A stretch of DNA of 64,000 bases, from positions 1 to 64,000 of the forward strand of contig JAAXIB010000084.1 of NCBI GenBank assembly GCA_012270585.1, in the 5' to 3' direction. The stretch comes from Nitrospirales bacterium (GTDB lineage Bacteria > Nitrospirota > Nitrospiria > Nitrospirales > UBA8639). The notes beneath the pieces were generated by a model. It had not been told where the DNA came from and searched no databases. It saw nothing but the letters and a program-made list of their open reading frames with translations. The translations under genes and the position numbers were made by a program. Shown piece after piece: positions 16,013 through 24,586 of this stretch; the first letter of the stretch is position 1, and every line of letters starts with the position of its first letter.

Positions 16013-16927
16013 TCAGGATGCTGGTTGTACGGCCTCGACGTCTTTGGCGCAACGGAACCCGATCGTCGCGTCGGTTCTCCACATTTTAGCTGAAAACCGT
16101 TTCGTTAATCTCGCGTTGAGTTTGGAATCACGCCAGGTTCCGCCACGAATGACTTTAAATTCCGTACTGTCCGGACCGGAAGGATCGCGAAATGGTGAGT
16201 CGTGATAATATTGGGGATCATAGGTATCCGCAACCCATTCAGCCACGTTTCCCGTCATGTCGTAGATCCCATACGGACTCCGTCCGCCTTCAAAAGAGCC
16301 CACGGGCGCCAAATACTTGAACCCGTCGTCTTCCCCGTCGCTATTGGAAACCATGTAGTTGAACTCATTTCCCCAAGGATACAGTCGTCGACCCTCGCCA
16401 CGAGCGGCTTTTTCCCATTCGGCTTCGGTCGGCAACCGTTTCCCCGCCCACCGGCAATAGGCAAAAGCATCATTCCAGCCAATACCCACCACGGGAAAAT
16501 CCGGGTCAACGAGTTTTGCAATATCTTCTTCGAAGACCGGCACCTGGGGTTTCTCTCGCTTGGTCATCTTGACAAAACGAGCGTATTCCGACTGGGTGAC
16601 TTCCTTGAGATCGATAAAGTACGTTCGCACGTACACCGGATGAGCAGGGGCTTCATCGGGATCCCCCTGCTCATACCCCATGGTAAAAGGCCCTTCGGGG
16701 ACTTCGACCATCTCACGACCTTCATCTCCGACCAGGGTGCGATACATCGAAAAATCTTGGACTTTCACCGGGGTGATGACCCGAGGTTTGGTTGTTTGAG
16801 ACTTCGAGGTCAACCGATCCAATTCTTCTTTCCCCTTATACGTTTCGTAGATCAGCATGACCATCATCAGGATAAACGAGGCAAAAACAAAGATGATGGA
16901 GCCGATGAGCACCCCGCGATTTTCCAT
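16013..16927 (-). CDS. Formylglycine-generating-enzyme-like (SUMF1) protein, membrane-anchored
   Basis: A 304-residue paralogue of the next gene. An N-terminal span (GVLIGSIIFVFASFILMMVMLI) is followed by MVEVPEGPFTMGYEQGDPDEAP, YFIDLKEVTQSEYARFVK, PVVGIGWNDAFAYCRWAGKRLPTEAEWEKAARG, YPWGNEFN, MTGNVAEWVADTY, VIRGGTWRDS and GFRCAKD. As in its partner, the cysteine pair needed for formylglycine formation is missing. The ATG at 16927 gives a sensible anchor; longer forms include repeat-derived sequence. It lies in the second CydA-like cluster. Confidence 0.86.
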   Translation of the reverse strand: MENRGVLIGSIIFVFASFILMMVMLIYETYKGKEELDRLTSKSQTTKPRVITPVKVQDFSMYRTLVGDEGREMVEVPEGPFTMGYEQGDPDEAPAHPVYVRTYFIDLKEVTQSEYARFVKMTKREKPQVPVFEEDIAKLVDPDFPVVGIGWNDAFAYCRWAGKRLPTEAEWEKAARGEGRRLYPWGNEFNYMVSNSDGEDDGFKYLAPVGSFEGGRSPYGIYDMTGNVAEWVADTYDPQYYHDSPFRDPSGPDSTEFKVIRGGTWRDSKLNARLTKRFSAKMWRTDATIGFRCAKDVEAVQPAS

Positions 16928-16939
16928 GACTCTCCAACA

Positions 16940-16967
16940 GGCGGGACCAACGATCGTTGGTCCCGCC
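16940..16967. repeat. Family A 28-bp palindrome (copy 1)
   Basis: A perfect 28-bp palindrome: GGCGGGACCAACGA and its exact complement, with central CGATCG. It lies between two minus-strand genes. The same design recurs at 29039-29066, 55727-55754 and 61418-61445. Confidence 0.9.
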
Positions 16968-17004
16968 AAGGGTTTCAACAAAGAAGAGCCTTCCGCTTCC
17001 GGCC

Positions 17005-17340
17005 TTACGCGTCGTGGCCGGAAGAGGGCTCCACCGGTTTTCGCCAAAACACGTCGATCAACATTGAGATCCAAATCCCCAGGAATCCGCCCATCGCCGC
17101 GCCGGATCCCGCGCCGACCGTAATATTTTCAGGGCCGGAAACGGCCCAGGCCAGCGTCCCCCCTAAAAACGTTCCGACAAAAATCCCGAGAAAAAACCGC
17201 CGCCCCCCAATGAGACCGATCCCGATACCTAAAATAATCCCCAGCCCCCCGGCAAAATAGAGAAAGGAGTCGCCCAGAAGGATTCCAATGAGCACCCCGA
17301 CCGTACCCATGACCACCACGCCGAGGAGCACGTCGATCAT
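17005..17340 (-). CDS. Small glycine-rich polytopic membrane protein
   Basis: A 111-residue protein with four closely spaced hydrophobic, glycine-rich segments ([76 protein letters not shown]) and a charged tail. AAGGGA precedes the ATG at 17340. I do not recognise the family. It lies between DUF3047 and the FGE-like pair in the second oxidase cluster. Confidence 0.72.
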   Translation of the reverse strand: MIDVLLGVVVMGTVGVLIGILLGDSFLYFAGGLGIILGIGIGLIGGRRFFLGIFVGTFLGGTLAWAVSGPENITVGAGSGAAMGGFLGIWISMLIDVFWRKPVEPSSGHDA

Positions 17341-17390
17341 GGTTCCCTTAGAAATTGAAGGTCTCCTCCCCGCCACGCGGCCGTAAAACG

Positions 17391-18032
17391 TTATTCCGCA
17401 CGAACCTCAATTGAACCGAAATCTATTTCCACCCCGTGGCCACTTTGCAGGGAAATTCCCCACGCCCGCGGAGCAGGTTCATGATCATGAATCTCCTTAA
17501 AGTCCCTGTAGGCATTGACCTCTTCTTCCACCCATTCACCCACAGGATGAAGGCCTGAACGAACCACGACCTCCGCCGCGCCGAAGAATCCACCATCCGT
17601 GATGGAACCCGGGGGTTTCGTGCCACTCCAGACGTACTTTGTCGACACCGGAATAAACATCAAATCCGTATCCAAATTTGCAAAGAGTGCCGCAATAAAC
17701 TCAGCCTTCTCCGGGACAACGTGCAGGCGCCACCGCCATTTTAAAATAGGGTGAGTTCGGGGATTCCAATCGATGTTCTTGGTATACACCCGCTGATTCG
17801 CCCCCTTGCCTTTCAGGAACAGGGTGTCCCCTTGACGGTGAACAGCATATGCCTCTCTTGCGGTGATCGTACTTCGTGAGCCTTCCCATCCTTTCGGGAA
17901 CTGTTCCTCATCAGGATGTTGAAAATTTTCGAGCGTCACCACCTGCGAGAAAGCCGGTTCATTCGCCATGGCAAAAGACATGAAGAACACCAGCAGGGCA
18001 GAGCATTTCCTGAGTATTCTTCCCATCCTCAT
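17391..18032 (-). CDS. Exported DUF3047 protein
   Basis: A 213-residue protein with a signal peptide (residues 1-30) and a beta-rich domain with DUF3047 features: [54 protein letters not shown] and [20 protein letters not shown]. The function of the family is unknown; the fold looks carbohydrate- or lipid-binding. Its ATG overlaps the TGA of the CydA-like gene (ATGA), which implies tight coupling to the oxidase. Confidence 0.8.
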   Translation of the reverse strand: MRMGRILRKCSALLVFFMSFAMANEPAFSQVVTLENFQHPDEEQFPKGWEGSRSTITAREAYAVHRQGDTLFLKGKGANQRVYTKNIDWNPRTHPILKWRWRLHVVPEKAEFIAALFANLDTDLMFIPVSTKYVWSGTKPPGSITDGGFFGAAEVVVRSGLHPVGEWVEEEVNAYRDFKEIHDHEPAPRAWGISLQSGHGVEIDFGSIEVRAE

Positions 18033-19894
18033 GCCGACTCCTCTCTCGAGAATGTCTGCACGAAGGAGACGCTTTCAGCCTGGTCGTCCTTTTCCACGAC
18101 GGCCAACCGTTTGTCCCTCGTGGCCAGCCAAAACATGAAAAACACCGAAACCCAGAACAACAGCATGTTGATGGTCACCATTTTGGCGGCAAAGATAATG
18201 GGAGGGGTAAAGGCCCACGGGGACAGATCCGCCATCAATTCATTCACGTGCCACCCCAACCGACCGGCCGACCGGATATACCCCATCAAGCCCATCACCC
18301 AGGAAAAAGTCGCGGCGACCCCGAACAACGCCACCATCCCGCGTACGGAGATCCTGCCCCATTGGATGGGACCCCGAAGCCGGCTCCCCTTCAACAGAAA
18401 ATGATTGATCGACAACCCTCCGAGCAGGACCGTCGCCGTCGTCGCCCCCTGCGGAATGGACAACCCCACCCGAACGTGGGCGGGGATAAAAAATCCGTAG
18501 ACCGCCACCCAGACGATATTGGCCATACCCGCGATGAACAACACCGCGATCAAGATGTTTCCTGCCGCAGCCCAAGGGACGGTAATGACCCGATTGGCGC
18601 GACGATACAGCAGGTAGCTCAAGGCCGTCAGGCAGATCATGATGTTGACGGCGCCGTTTTTGGCGGACATCACCCCGAATTGCCCGATGACGGGATGCTG
18701 CGCTGCGCCCATGGCTTTCATTTCACTCGGAGTCATGGCAATCGTATGCGGAGTGAACCAGACCAGAAACGACACCATCAGGCCACCAAGGATGATTTTG
18801 AAATAGGGATGATACCGTTCCCCATCCCGCAACCGTCCCAAGGACTGCCAGATGTAATAATTGATGCCCAGAAACAGAGCGCCGATGGTGGTGGCCTGAA
18901 CGACAAACAGCCAGGACAACAACCCGCCCATCATGGTCATGCCCATCTCCTGACGGAATTCGAAGACGGAGCGCATCAGCCAATACCCGGCAAAGGGCAT
19001 GGGGAGCAAGGCGCACACCACCACGACAATGAACACGTAGCCCACCCAATCGTAATACGCGCGCTCTTCCGGGACCCGGGTCTTCAAAAACCGGTACGCC
19101 GCGTAGGCCACGACCACGGCTCCCCCGGACATCAGGTCAGCCAGAAACCGGTGAGCATTGAGCGGATTCCACAACGGCGAATGCAACAAATGCCAGACGT
19201 TCCCCAGAAACTGCCCCTCGGCATTCACCCCCGCGGGCGCCATCATGAAAGACGCCCAGGAGTTGGCCAGCAGGAGTAACAGCACACCCATGGCATTCGC
19301 GACGACCCCGATCGACAGATGCACCCATTTCCCGATTCCCTGGGCCAGGCGGTCCCAACTGTAGTAGTACAGCACGAGGAGAAAGGATTCGCCCAAAAAC
19401 ACCGCGGCATACAGCGGCATCATCTGTTTGAACGTCGAGCCCATGTACGACATGAAAACGGGATAGAACGTCAAGAACGCGCCGAGCATGACGCCGCCGA
19501 GCAGCGCCGTCACCGAAAGCGAGAGCACCCCCACGCGAAGAATATCGCGACCGAGTCCGTCGTAGCGCTGGGCTGCCTGCGGATCGCGGCGGGACAGGCC
19601 CAGGAATTCCAGGAGAAACGCAAACAACGGCAGCGCCAGGACGAACCCACCGAAATACGTATGCTGTTGCGTAACGAGCCAGATGACGATCCGGTTATTG
19701 AGCGGTTGCCAAAGCGGGTAGGTGGATCCAGTTTCCTCGGCCGGAGGGCCTTGAGGGGTTCCTGCGGTCTTATAATAGACGTCCTCCGTGAGGGAAGAGA
19801 CAGCCGGACCGGCCCACCCCGTCAAGGGAGTGACGAGTGAACAGCCCAGGACAAACAACAGGAGCACTGCGGTCTTCACGAAAGCATCTCTCAC
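18029..19894 (-). CDS. Second CydA-like terminal oxidase
   Basis: A 621-residue paralogue of the oxidase at 12.5-14.5 kb. After a signal peptide (to about residue 29) it has DVYYKTAGTP, then CydA-like features: H78 in TQQHTYFGGFVLALP, E169 with YYSWD, LANSWASFMMAPAGV, and H248 in NPLNAHR. The quinol loop is again missing and no CydB is nearby. The start is taken as the GTG at 19894, which overlaps the previous stop (GTGA) and has AGGGAGA upstream. It is coupled to a 355-aa membrane protein before it and DUF3047 after it, so its operon partners differ from those of the first copy. Confidence 0.84.
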   Translation of the reverse strand: MRDAFVKTAVLLLFVLGCSLVTPLTGWAGPAVSSLTEDVYYKTAGTPQGPPAEETGSTYPLWQPLNNRIVIWLVTQQHTYFGGFVLALPLFAFLLEFLGLSRRDPQAAQRYDGLGRDILRVGVLSLSVTALLGGVMLGAFLTFYPVFMSYMGSTFKQMMPLYAAVFLGESFLLVLYYYSWDRLAQGIGKWVHLSIGVVANAMGVLLLLLANSWASFMMAPAGVNAEGQFLGNVWHLLHSPLWNPLNAHRFLADLMSGGAVVVAYAAYRFLKTRVPEERAYYDWVGYVFIVVVVCALLPMPFAGYWLMRSVFEFRQEMGMTMMGGLLSWLFVVQATTIGALFLGINYYIWQSLGRLRDGERYHPYFKIILGGLMVSFLVWFTPHTIAMTPSEMKAMGAAQHPVIGQFGVMSAKNGAVNIMICLTALSYLLYRRANRVITVPWAAAGNILIAVLFIAGMANIVWVAVYGFFIPAHVRVGLSIPQGATTATVLLGGLSINHFLLKGSRLRGPIQWGRISVRGMVALFGVAATFSWVMGLMGYIRSAGRLGWHVNELMADLSPWAFTPPIIFAAKMVTINMLLFWVSVFFMFWLATRDKRLAVVEKDDQAESVSFVQTFSREESA

Positions 19895-20958
19895 CGGGGG
19901 TCTCCCTGCCCGATCTCGACGGGCTTTCGTCCCGACGTCGCCCATCCGGTTTTGGCTAAAATTTCCATCACGAACGGACAACGTGCCAAACCCTCGGAGA
20001 ATTCGCCTTGTGTCTGAGTCTCAACAAAAATCCGGGCTCCCAGGAAGTAGCCGTACCCCGCCATCAGCCCCGCGGTCACCCCGCCGACGACCAAGTGAAC
20101 GAGAAGGGCCGCATCCTCAACCCGCAACACGAACGCGATGAACCCGAACTGCACTAAATAGTAAGTAACCGCAAAAGTCAAACACGGCCACAGCCAGAAC
20201 CGGCAGGCTTCCCACCACGATCCTATCCTGAAGCGTTCCGGGAAGTCTTCCAGTGGACGTTTTCCGGACAAAAAGGCTCCATGGGCGAAACACGCGGCCA
20301 CGACACAAACCAGAATCGCCTGGCCCACCTCCCTCCCTTCGCCGGTCCAGCCCGCCCGGACCGCGACCGCGGTCATTCCACCGGCAACGACGCCCGCTCC
20401 CACCCATCGGACCAAATGGAAAAAGTCGCGCCGGAGCAACTCGCGAAACGACCCGCCGTCGGGAAAGGTCACCATCCGCACACCCTGGGATTCCATGCGG
20501 ACCACGTGTCCGATCTCAAAGGCATCCCGGGTGACGGCCGTGCAGGGGATAATCAGGGCCATCATGGCCGGCCCATCAGGATGGAGAAGAAAATTGTAAT
20601 CGGCAAAGAGGGCCAGGATCGCCAAGACCAGCAACGAAAGCTGCACGCCGTAGACAAACCCGATCCATCCGCCCACCCAGAAAAGACGACCGGGAGCCTC
20701 GGTGCGACAAACCTGGGCGAGAGTCCGGGTCCGTCCCATCGCGTACGCCCAATACGCGGTGAGCATCGCCAGGACCCCGCTCATCGCCAACAACACCAGC
20801 GGGTCGGACAGCGGAAGAACGTCTTTTGAGAGACGGTAGAGGATAAAGGCCACGAACCCCGGAATGAGCATCACCCAACGCTTCCGCTTGCGAACGTCGG
20901 GTTCCGTCACGACCGCATTCAGTTGGGGAATCACCCGGAGCGCGAGTCGATGCAACAT
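19891..20958 (-). CDS. Polytopic membrane protein of unknown family
   Basis: A 355-residue protein with about eight to nine hydrophobic segments, for example WVMLIPGFVAFILY, LVLLAMSGVLAMLTAYWAYAMG, WIGFVYGVQLSLLVLAIL, AILVCVVAACFAHGAFL and LVHLVVGGVTAGLMAGYGYFLG. No haem or metal motif is obvious. Its stop overlaps the GTG of the second CydA-like oxidase, so it may be a partner subunit in place of CydB (inference). I do not recognise the family. Confidence 0.72.
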   Translation of the reverse strand: MLHRLALRVIPQLNAVVTEPDVRKRKRWVMLIPGFVAFILYRLSKDVLPLSDPLVLLAMSGVLAMLTAYWAYAMGRTRTLAQVCRTEAPGRLFWVGGWIGFVYGVQLSLLVLAILALFADYNFLLHPDGPAMMALIIPCTAVTRDAFEIGHVVRMESQGVRMVTFPDGGSFRELLRRDFFHLVRWVGAGVVAGGMTAVAVRAGWTGEGREVGQAILVCVVAACFAHGAFLSGKRPLEDFPERFRIGSWWEACRFWLWPCLTFAVTYYLVQFGFIAFVLRVEDAALLVHLVVGGVTAGLMAGYGYFLGARIFVETQTQGEFSEGLARCPFVMEILAKTGWATSGRKPVEIGQGDPR

Positions 20959-20985
20959 TGGAATCTCTCAAAGAACAGAAAGCGT

Positions 20986-21066
20986 CATTGGTACGAAAAT
21001 AGTTCTCCCTTCCGTCATTCCCGACGCCTGTCCCCGACGTTCTCAATCGGGGATCGAGGATGACAG
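20986..21066. repeat. Family C repeat (GTCATTCCC hairpin), copy 1
   Basis: A hairpin-rich dispersed repeat: CATTGGTACGAAAATAG, then GTCATTCCCGACG, and an end reading ATCGAGGATGACAG. The same modules recur at 26574, 28174, 40016, 43633 and 56924. It fills most of the gap between the 355-aa membrane gene and the PCP_red gene. Confidence 0.8.
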
Positions 21067-21175
21067 ATTAGAGAGAGGCATCCCCATTTTCATCTCTTGT
21101 GGTGCAGGCTGCACGCCTGCATGAGGAATTCCTGTATGTGTGCACTCATTCGTCGACAGAATGACGACTGACGCG

Positions 21176-21655
21176 TCACGACCCCGAAGCCGCCATGCCG
21201 AAATAGCGGGCCTTGATTTCTTCTATCAACTCCACCGTGACTTCAGACAGGCCCCTGTCCTGAGCCGTCCGCTCCAACTCCACGCGCGCCATCGCACGAA
21301 CCGGTCCCGGGATTCGTGACAAACGACGTTTCGCATCAGGATGCCAGGACACCATCCCATGATTCCCGGCTTCCGTCATCAGGTCGGTCGAGACCACTTT
21401 GATGCTCTTTCGATCTGCATAGTCTTCCACCTCCTGCCGGACAAGAGGTTCCACGTACGATGGCAGCCGGTCCAAACGATGTTGGGCCTCATCAGTCCAG
21501 GCCGGACGGTCGAAAAACACGCTTGCCTTTCGAGGGTCCGTCTCGATTCCCAGACGAAAACCACACTGTTCACAGTGATAACGCAGAAAGACCCGGACAT
21601 CTTCCCCTTCTTCAAGGGCCTCACATCGGAAATCCGAGCCGCAGGCACATCGCAT
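21176..21655 (-). CDS. Zinc-ribbon protein with tandem PCP_red-like domains
   Basis: A 159-residue protein. The N-terminus has two cysteine pairs (CACGS and CEQCG), a likely zinc ribbon. Two repeats follow: WTDEAQHRLDRLPSYVEPLVRQEVEDYA and WHPDAKRRLSRIPGPVRAMARVELERTA, each resembling the small helical PCP_red domain found at the C-terminus of light-independent protochlorophyllide reductase. It is five bases after the DUF420 gene, in one operon with a methyltransferase. A role in tetrapyrrole or metal handling is inference. Confidence 0.7.
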   Translation of the reverse strand: MRCACGSDFRCEALEEGEDVRVFLRYHCEQCGFRLGIETDPRKASVFFDRPAWTDEAQHRLDRLPSYVEPLVRQEVEDYADRKSIKVVSTDLMTEAGNHGMVSWHPDAKRRLSRIPGPVRAMARVELERTAQDRGLSEVTVELIEEIKARYFGMAASGS

Positions 21656-21662
21656 CACGGGG

Positions 21663-22379
21663 CTACCCGATTTTTCCGGGATACAAAATATACAACATGG
21701 TATACGTGATACTGCCGGTCACGAACAAAATGCAATACACCACCATGGTAAACCGGCCCAGGACTCGATGACGTCGCGCACCATTCGGCCACATGCGTTG
21801 GATGGCGACCTCGATGCCAAACACAAGGGCAATGAGTATGAGGAGTCCGAGATAGACGCTGAATTTGCCCATGGAAAACCCGCTGGCGACCACGCGACTG
21901 AGAAACAAGTGCAGCACCAGGGCCGTCACTCCACCAAAAATGATTGCCATTTTTTTTCCGGTGGTTTTCAGGATGGCCTCTCGTAACGTTCGTTGCCCAT
22001 TGATAAACGTTTGAGAGCGAAACCCCAGGACAATCATGTAGATGGCCATGATCAATCCGATCACGACCAGAAGAATGTGAAAGGTCAAGAGAGGAACAAA
22101 CACGTTATCATACAACGCCTGTGACCCGCCGAACCCTTCCTTGCCTTCAAAGGCCAAGACGCCGAGCTGACGAAACAGATAATAACTCGTAAAAAATGCC
22201 AACATGGCGACCATGCCGCCAAGCATCAGCCAATGATGCCCGCTCCCATGACTCTTTCTGGCCTGGACCCACCCGACGATAAACAGCCCGGTGAACAATG
22301 TAGCCATCAACTGACTGATATCGGCCCCCAGCGTGGCATGCGTCCCGACAAACCCCGGCTCTCGTAACCATTCAGCCAT
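21663..22379 (-). CDS. DUF420 membrane protein
   Basis: A 238-residue protein with about six spans and histidines placed as in DUF420: THATLGADISQLMATLFTGL, FFTSYYLFR, LTFHILLVVIGL and HRVLGRFTMVVYCILFVTGS. DUF420 proteins are often encoded next to terminal oxidases and are thought to help haem or copper insertion. Its ATG touches the stop of the methyltransferase, and the PCP_red gene follows directly. Here it probably serves the CydA-like enzymes. Confidence 0.82.
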   Translation of the reverse strand: MAEWLREPGFVGTHATLGADISQLMATLFTGLFIVGWVQARKSHGSGHHWLMLGGMVAMLAFFTSYYLFRQLGVLAFEGKEGFGGSQALYDNVFVPLLTFHILLVVIGLIMAIYMIVLGFRSQTFINGQRTLREAILKTTGKKMAIIFGGVTALVLHLFLSRVVASGFSMGKFSVYLGLLILIALVFGIEVAIQRMWPNGARRHRVLGRFTMVVYCILFVTGSITYTMLYILYPGKIG

Positions 22380-23369
22380 TTATCCTTCTCCCCGTTTAAT
22401 GCCCTGAACAATCGCCCGCGGTTCCAGTTCCGTGACGGAGGCAAAGCCCGCACGGGTTATCCAATCCATAGCCTCCTGAGTTGTAAAACAATCCCCCTGT
22501 TCCGTATTGACCAGAATATGCACGGCAAAGGCCGTGGTCCACGCCGGACTCGTCCGGTCCGGGTCCAAAAACCGGTCCTTGATTACCAACCGCCCCCCGT
22601 CCGTCAGATGCCTAAACGTTTTGTGTACCAACCTGGCGTTGGTTTGCGCGTCCTGGTAATGAAGCACGTCGGACAGGAGCACCAGATCATAGCGCTCCCC
22701 CAAGGAATCCGTATTGAAGTCGCCGGGTTTGACGGCTATGCGATCTTCCAGCCCGGCTTCCTTGATGGACCGTTCGGTCACCGGAAGAGTGGAAGGCAGA
22801 TCAAACACTGTTGCGCTGAGACGAGGGTATTCCCGGCAAAAGGCAATCGCATTGGTCCCGGCTCCCCCGCCGACGTCCAGCATGCGTTCAACGCCGTCCA
22901 ATTGCAGGACCTTGGCGAGGTTGACCCCGCTCCCCCGGCCGATCCGGTCCAACACCGCCAACACGTTGGCACCCATCTCCGGATCGGTTTCAAAGACGTG
23001 CTGCCGGACCGGAGACACGCCGGTTCGGACAGTCTCTTCCAATTTTCCCCAGTTCATCCATTCCGAATCGTGCAGAACCAGCAGATGCCCCACGTAATCC
23101 GGGCTGACTTTCACCAGATGTTTCCGGGCCACGCTGGTATTCGCAAAACGACCCTCGTGTTTCGTCACGATCCGCATTGCGGCCAACGCGTGTAAGAGCA
23201 GGCTCAACCCCCGTTCATCCAGAGATACACGCTTGGCCAAGCCAGACGGAGAATCGGGCCGGCTATCCAAAACTGAAAAAAGATCCAGCTTGATCGCCGT
23301 GAGAAGAATTTTCGTCTCCCAGTAGTACCCGATCTGAAATATTTCTGCGAGAGAGAGCTCCCGAGGCAC
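22380..23369 (-). CDS. SAM-dependent methyltransferase (O-methyltransferase type)
   Basis: A 329-residue enzyme with an N-terminal winged-helix dimerisation domain (LSLAEIFQIGYYWETKILLTAIKLDLF) and a C-terminal Rossmann domain with the SAM loop MLDVGGGAGTNAIAF, DLPSTLPV, and the acidic DLVLLSDVLHYQD. It resembles plant-type O-methyltransferases and the BchU/CrtF group. The substrate is unknown; co-location with PCP_red and DUF420 suggests a tetrapyrrole. It is the first gene of its operon. Confidence 0.82.
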   Translation of the reverse strand: MPRELSLAEIFQIGYYWETKILLTAIKLDLFSVLDSRPDSPSGLAKRVSLDERGLSLLLHALAAMRIVTKHEGRFANTSVARKHLVKVSPDYVGHLLVLHDSEWMNWGKLEETVRTGVSPVRQHVFETDPEMGANVLAVLDRIGRGSGVNLAKVLQLDGVERMLDVGGGAGTNAIAFCREYPRLSATVFDLPSTLPVTERSIKEAGLEDRIAVKPGDFNTDSLGERYDLVLLSDVLHYQDAQTNARLVHKTFRHLTDGGRLVIKDRFLDPDRTSPAWTTAFAVHILVNTEQGDCFTTQEAMDWITRAGFASVTELEPRAIVQGIKRGEG

Positions 23370-23493
23370 AACAAGTCCTTTCCCTCACCCTGGCTCCCGG
23401 ATCGCTCCCCGATTAAGCCTGTCCCGGGGGGAGAGGAAGTCTACTGAGATAGTAGCGAGCCGGAACCGGCGAACGCAAGGGAAGGCACACGAC

Positions 23494-23527
23494 AAAAAAG
23501 GGCAGCAACGACGACCCGTTGCTGCCC
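23494..23527 (-). terminator. Rho-independent terminator
   Basis: A 10-bp stem GGGCAGCAAC/GTTGCTGCCC with an 8-base loop, followed on the minus strand by six Ts. It ends the CxxHxxM cupredoxin gene at 23558. Confidence 0.93.
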
Positions 23528-23557
23528 CTGATTGTTCTCAAAAACGAAAGGAGTCTC

Positions 23558-24352
23558 TTACGGTTTAAACTTCTTTTTCTTCTTGATGTCGAAGTTGGCT
23601 TCAACGGTCGCGCCATCCTTGACTTCGACTTCCATCGTCACGTTTCCAGCCACCGGATGCCAAGCCAGGACCTTGTGCTTGCCTGCGGGGACGTCCGTCA
23701 CCTCGAAAGACCCGTCGCCACCGGACACGCCAAAGTGGCCATTGGTCACGGGCAGGAACCAGGCTTGCATGAACTCGTGCTGGTCACATTGCAACCGGAG
23801 AACGGAACCTTTTCTGGCCATCCGCATCTTGATTTTCTTGTCCAGCTTGTCGCCTTTCTTGGCCAACCCGATATTGAACAGGGTCGAAGATTTCGCACCG
23901 AGCACGTCAAAGCTGTGGGGATTATGCAATACCCCTTCCTTGGACTTGGGATCATTGGGGTCCGCATCGGTATTTTCCACGATAAAGTTACCTTTGTTCA
24001 CCAACACACCGGTAAACGGCAGGAACTCACACAGCTTGGCAATCACGTTCGGGGTCGTCTTGAAGCCTTTGTCCTTAATGCCGCGAACCGACACGATCGC
24101 ATTCTTGAGCCCTTTGTTTGCATCCACTTCGACTTCTTTCAATAAACGCGTATCATCTCCCGTTTGACTGGGATTTTGTTTGCAAAAAGCCGGATTGGGA
24201 AATTTGGAAAAGGCAAACTCCTTTGCCGCAATGGGTTTGCCGGAATACATGACTTTGCCCTTGATGGTTCCGCCGGCTTGAGCAATCAGTGGCATTGCAA
24301 CCAGCAACCCACCAAGGAAGACAGACAAAATAAACGAGCGACGATTCCTCAT
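23558..24352 (-). CDS. Exported cupredoxin-like protein with carboxypeptidase-regulatory domain (paralogue 1)
   Basis: A 264-residue protein with a signal peptide (to about 26), conserved KLCEFLPF (C108) and a type-1-copper-like set of ligands: H143 or H146, then C189, H192 and M195 in LQCDQHEFM (CxxHxxM). A C-terminal beta domain follows (GSFEVTDVPAGKHKVLAWHP), typical of carboxypeptidase-regulatory-like folds, and a Lys-rich tail ends the protein. Two paralogues lie at 29.1 and 30.0 kb. It is probably a periplasmic copper electron carrier. It has its own promoter (24494-24522) and terminator. Confidence 0.8.
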   Translation of the reverse strand: MRNRRSFILSVFLGGLLVAMPLIAQAGGTIKGKVMYSGKPIAAKEFAFSKFPNPAFCKQNPSQTGDDTRLLKEVEVDANKGLKNAIVSVRGIKDKGFKTTPNVIAKLCEFLPFTGVLVNKGNFIVENTDADPNDPKSKEGVLHNPHSFDVLGAKSSTLFNIGLAKKGDKLDKKIKMRMARKGSVLRLQCDQHEFMQAWFLPVTNGHFGVSGGDGSFEVTDVPAGKHKVLAWHPVAGNVTMEVEVKDGATVEANFDIKKKKKFKP

Positions 24353-24493
24353 AGATATGCCTCCTGGTTGAGAATAATTTTTGTCCGACTCGGGGGAGGG
24401 GGAAAACCCTGACGGATTTCAACTCCCGGTCCGCCTCACACTCACACGACAGGCGAGAAATTCCTCGAATCTTCTTCTACACAACAAATGGCG

Positions 24494-24522
24494 TTTATAG
24501 CAACCTGAAATGAGGGTGTCAA
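24494..24522 (-). promoter_or_regulatory. Sigma-70-type promoter of the cupredoxin gene
   Basis: On the minus strand a perfect TTGACA (24517-24522), a 17-base spacer, and TATAAA (24494-24499). It lies about 140 bases upstream of the start codon at 24352. Confidence 0.82.
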
Positions 24523-24531
24523 GTCACGGAT

Positions 24532-24575
24532 GTAGGGACAACCCCCCTGTGGTTGTCCGCCGGGCCGTCCCCTAC
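24532..24575. repeat. Family B repeat (GTAGGGACAACC), copy 1
   Basis: Starts GTAGGGACAACCCCCCTG and contains the matching GGTTGTCC, followed by GGGCCGTCCCCTAC. Related copies lie at 26412, 28986, 50109 and 51238. It sits between the DUF255 gene end and the cupredoxin promoter. Confidence 0.85.
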
Positions 24576-24586
24576 AAGGACAATCA

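Noticed and set aside
16940-16967. Family A palindrome as a terminator
   Set aside because: It is perfectly symmetrical but has no T-run on either strand, and copies share sequence beyond what a terminator needs; classed as a repeat.
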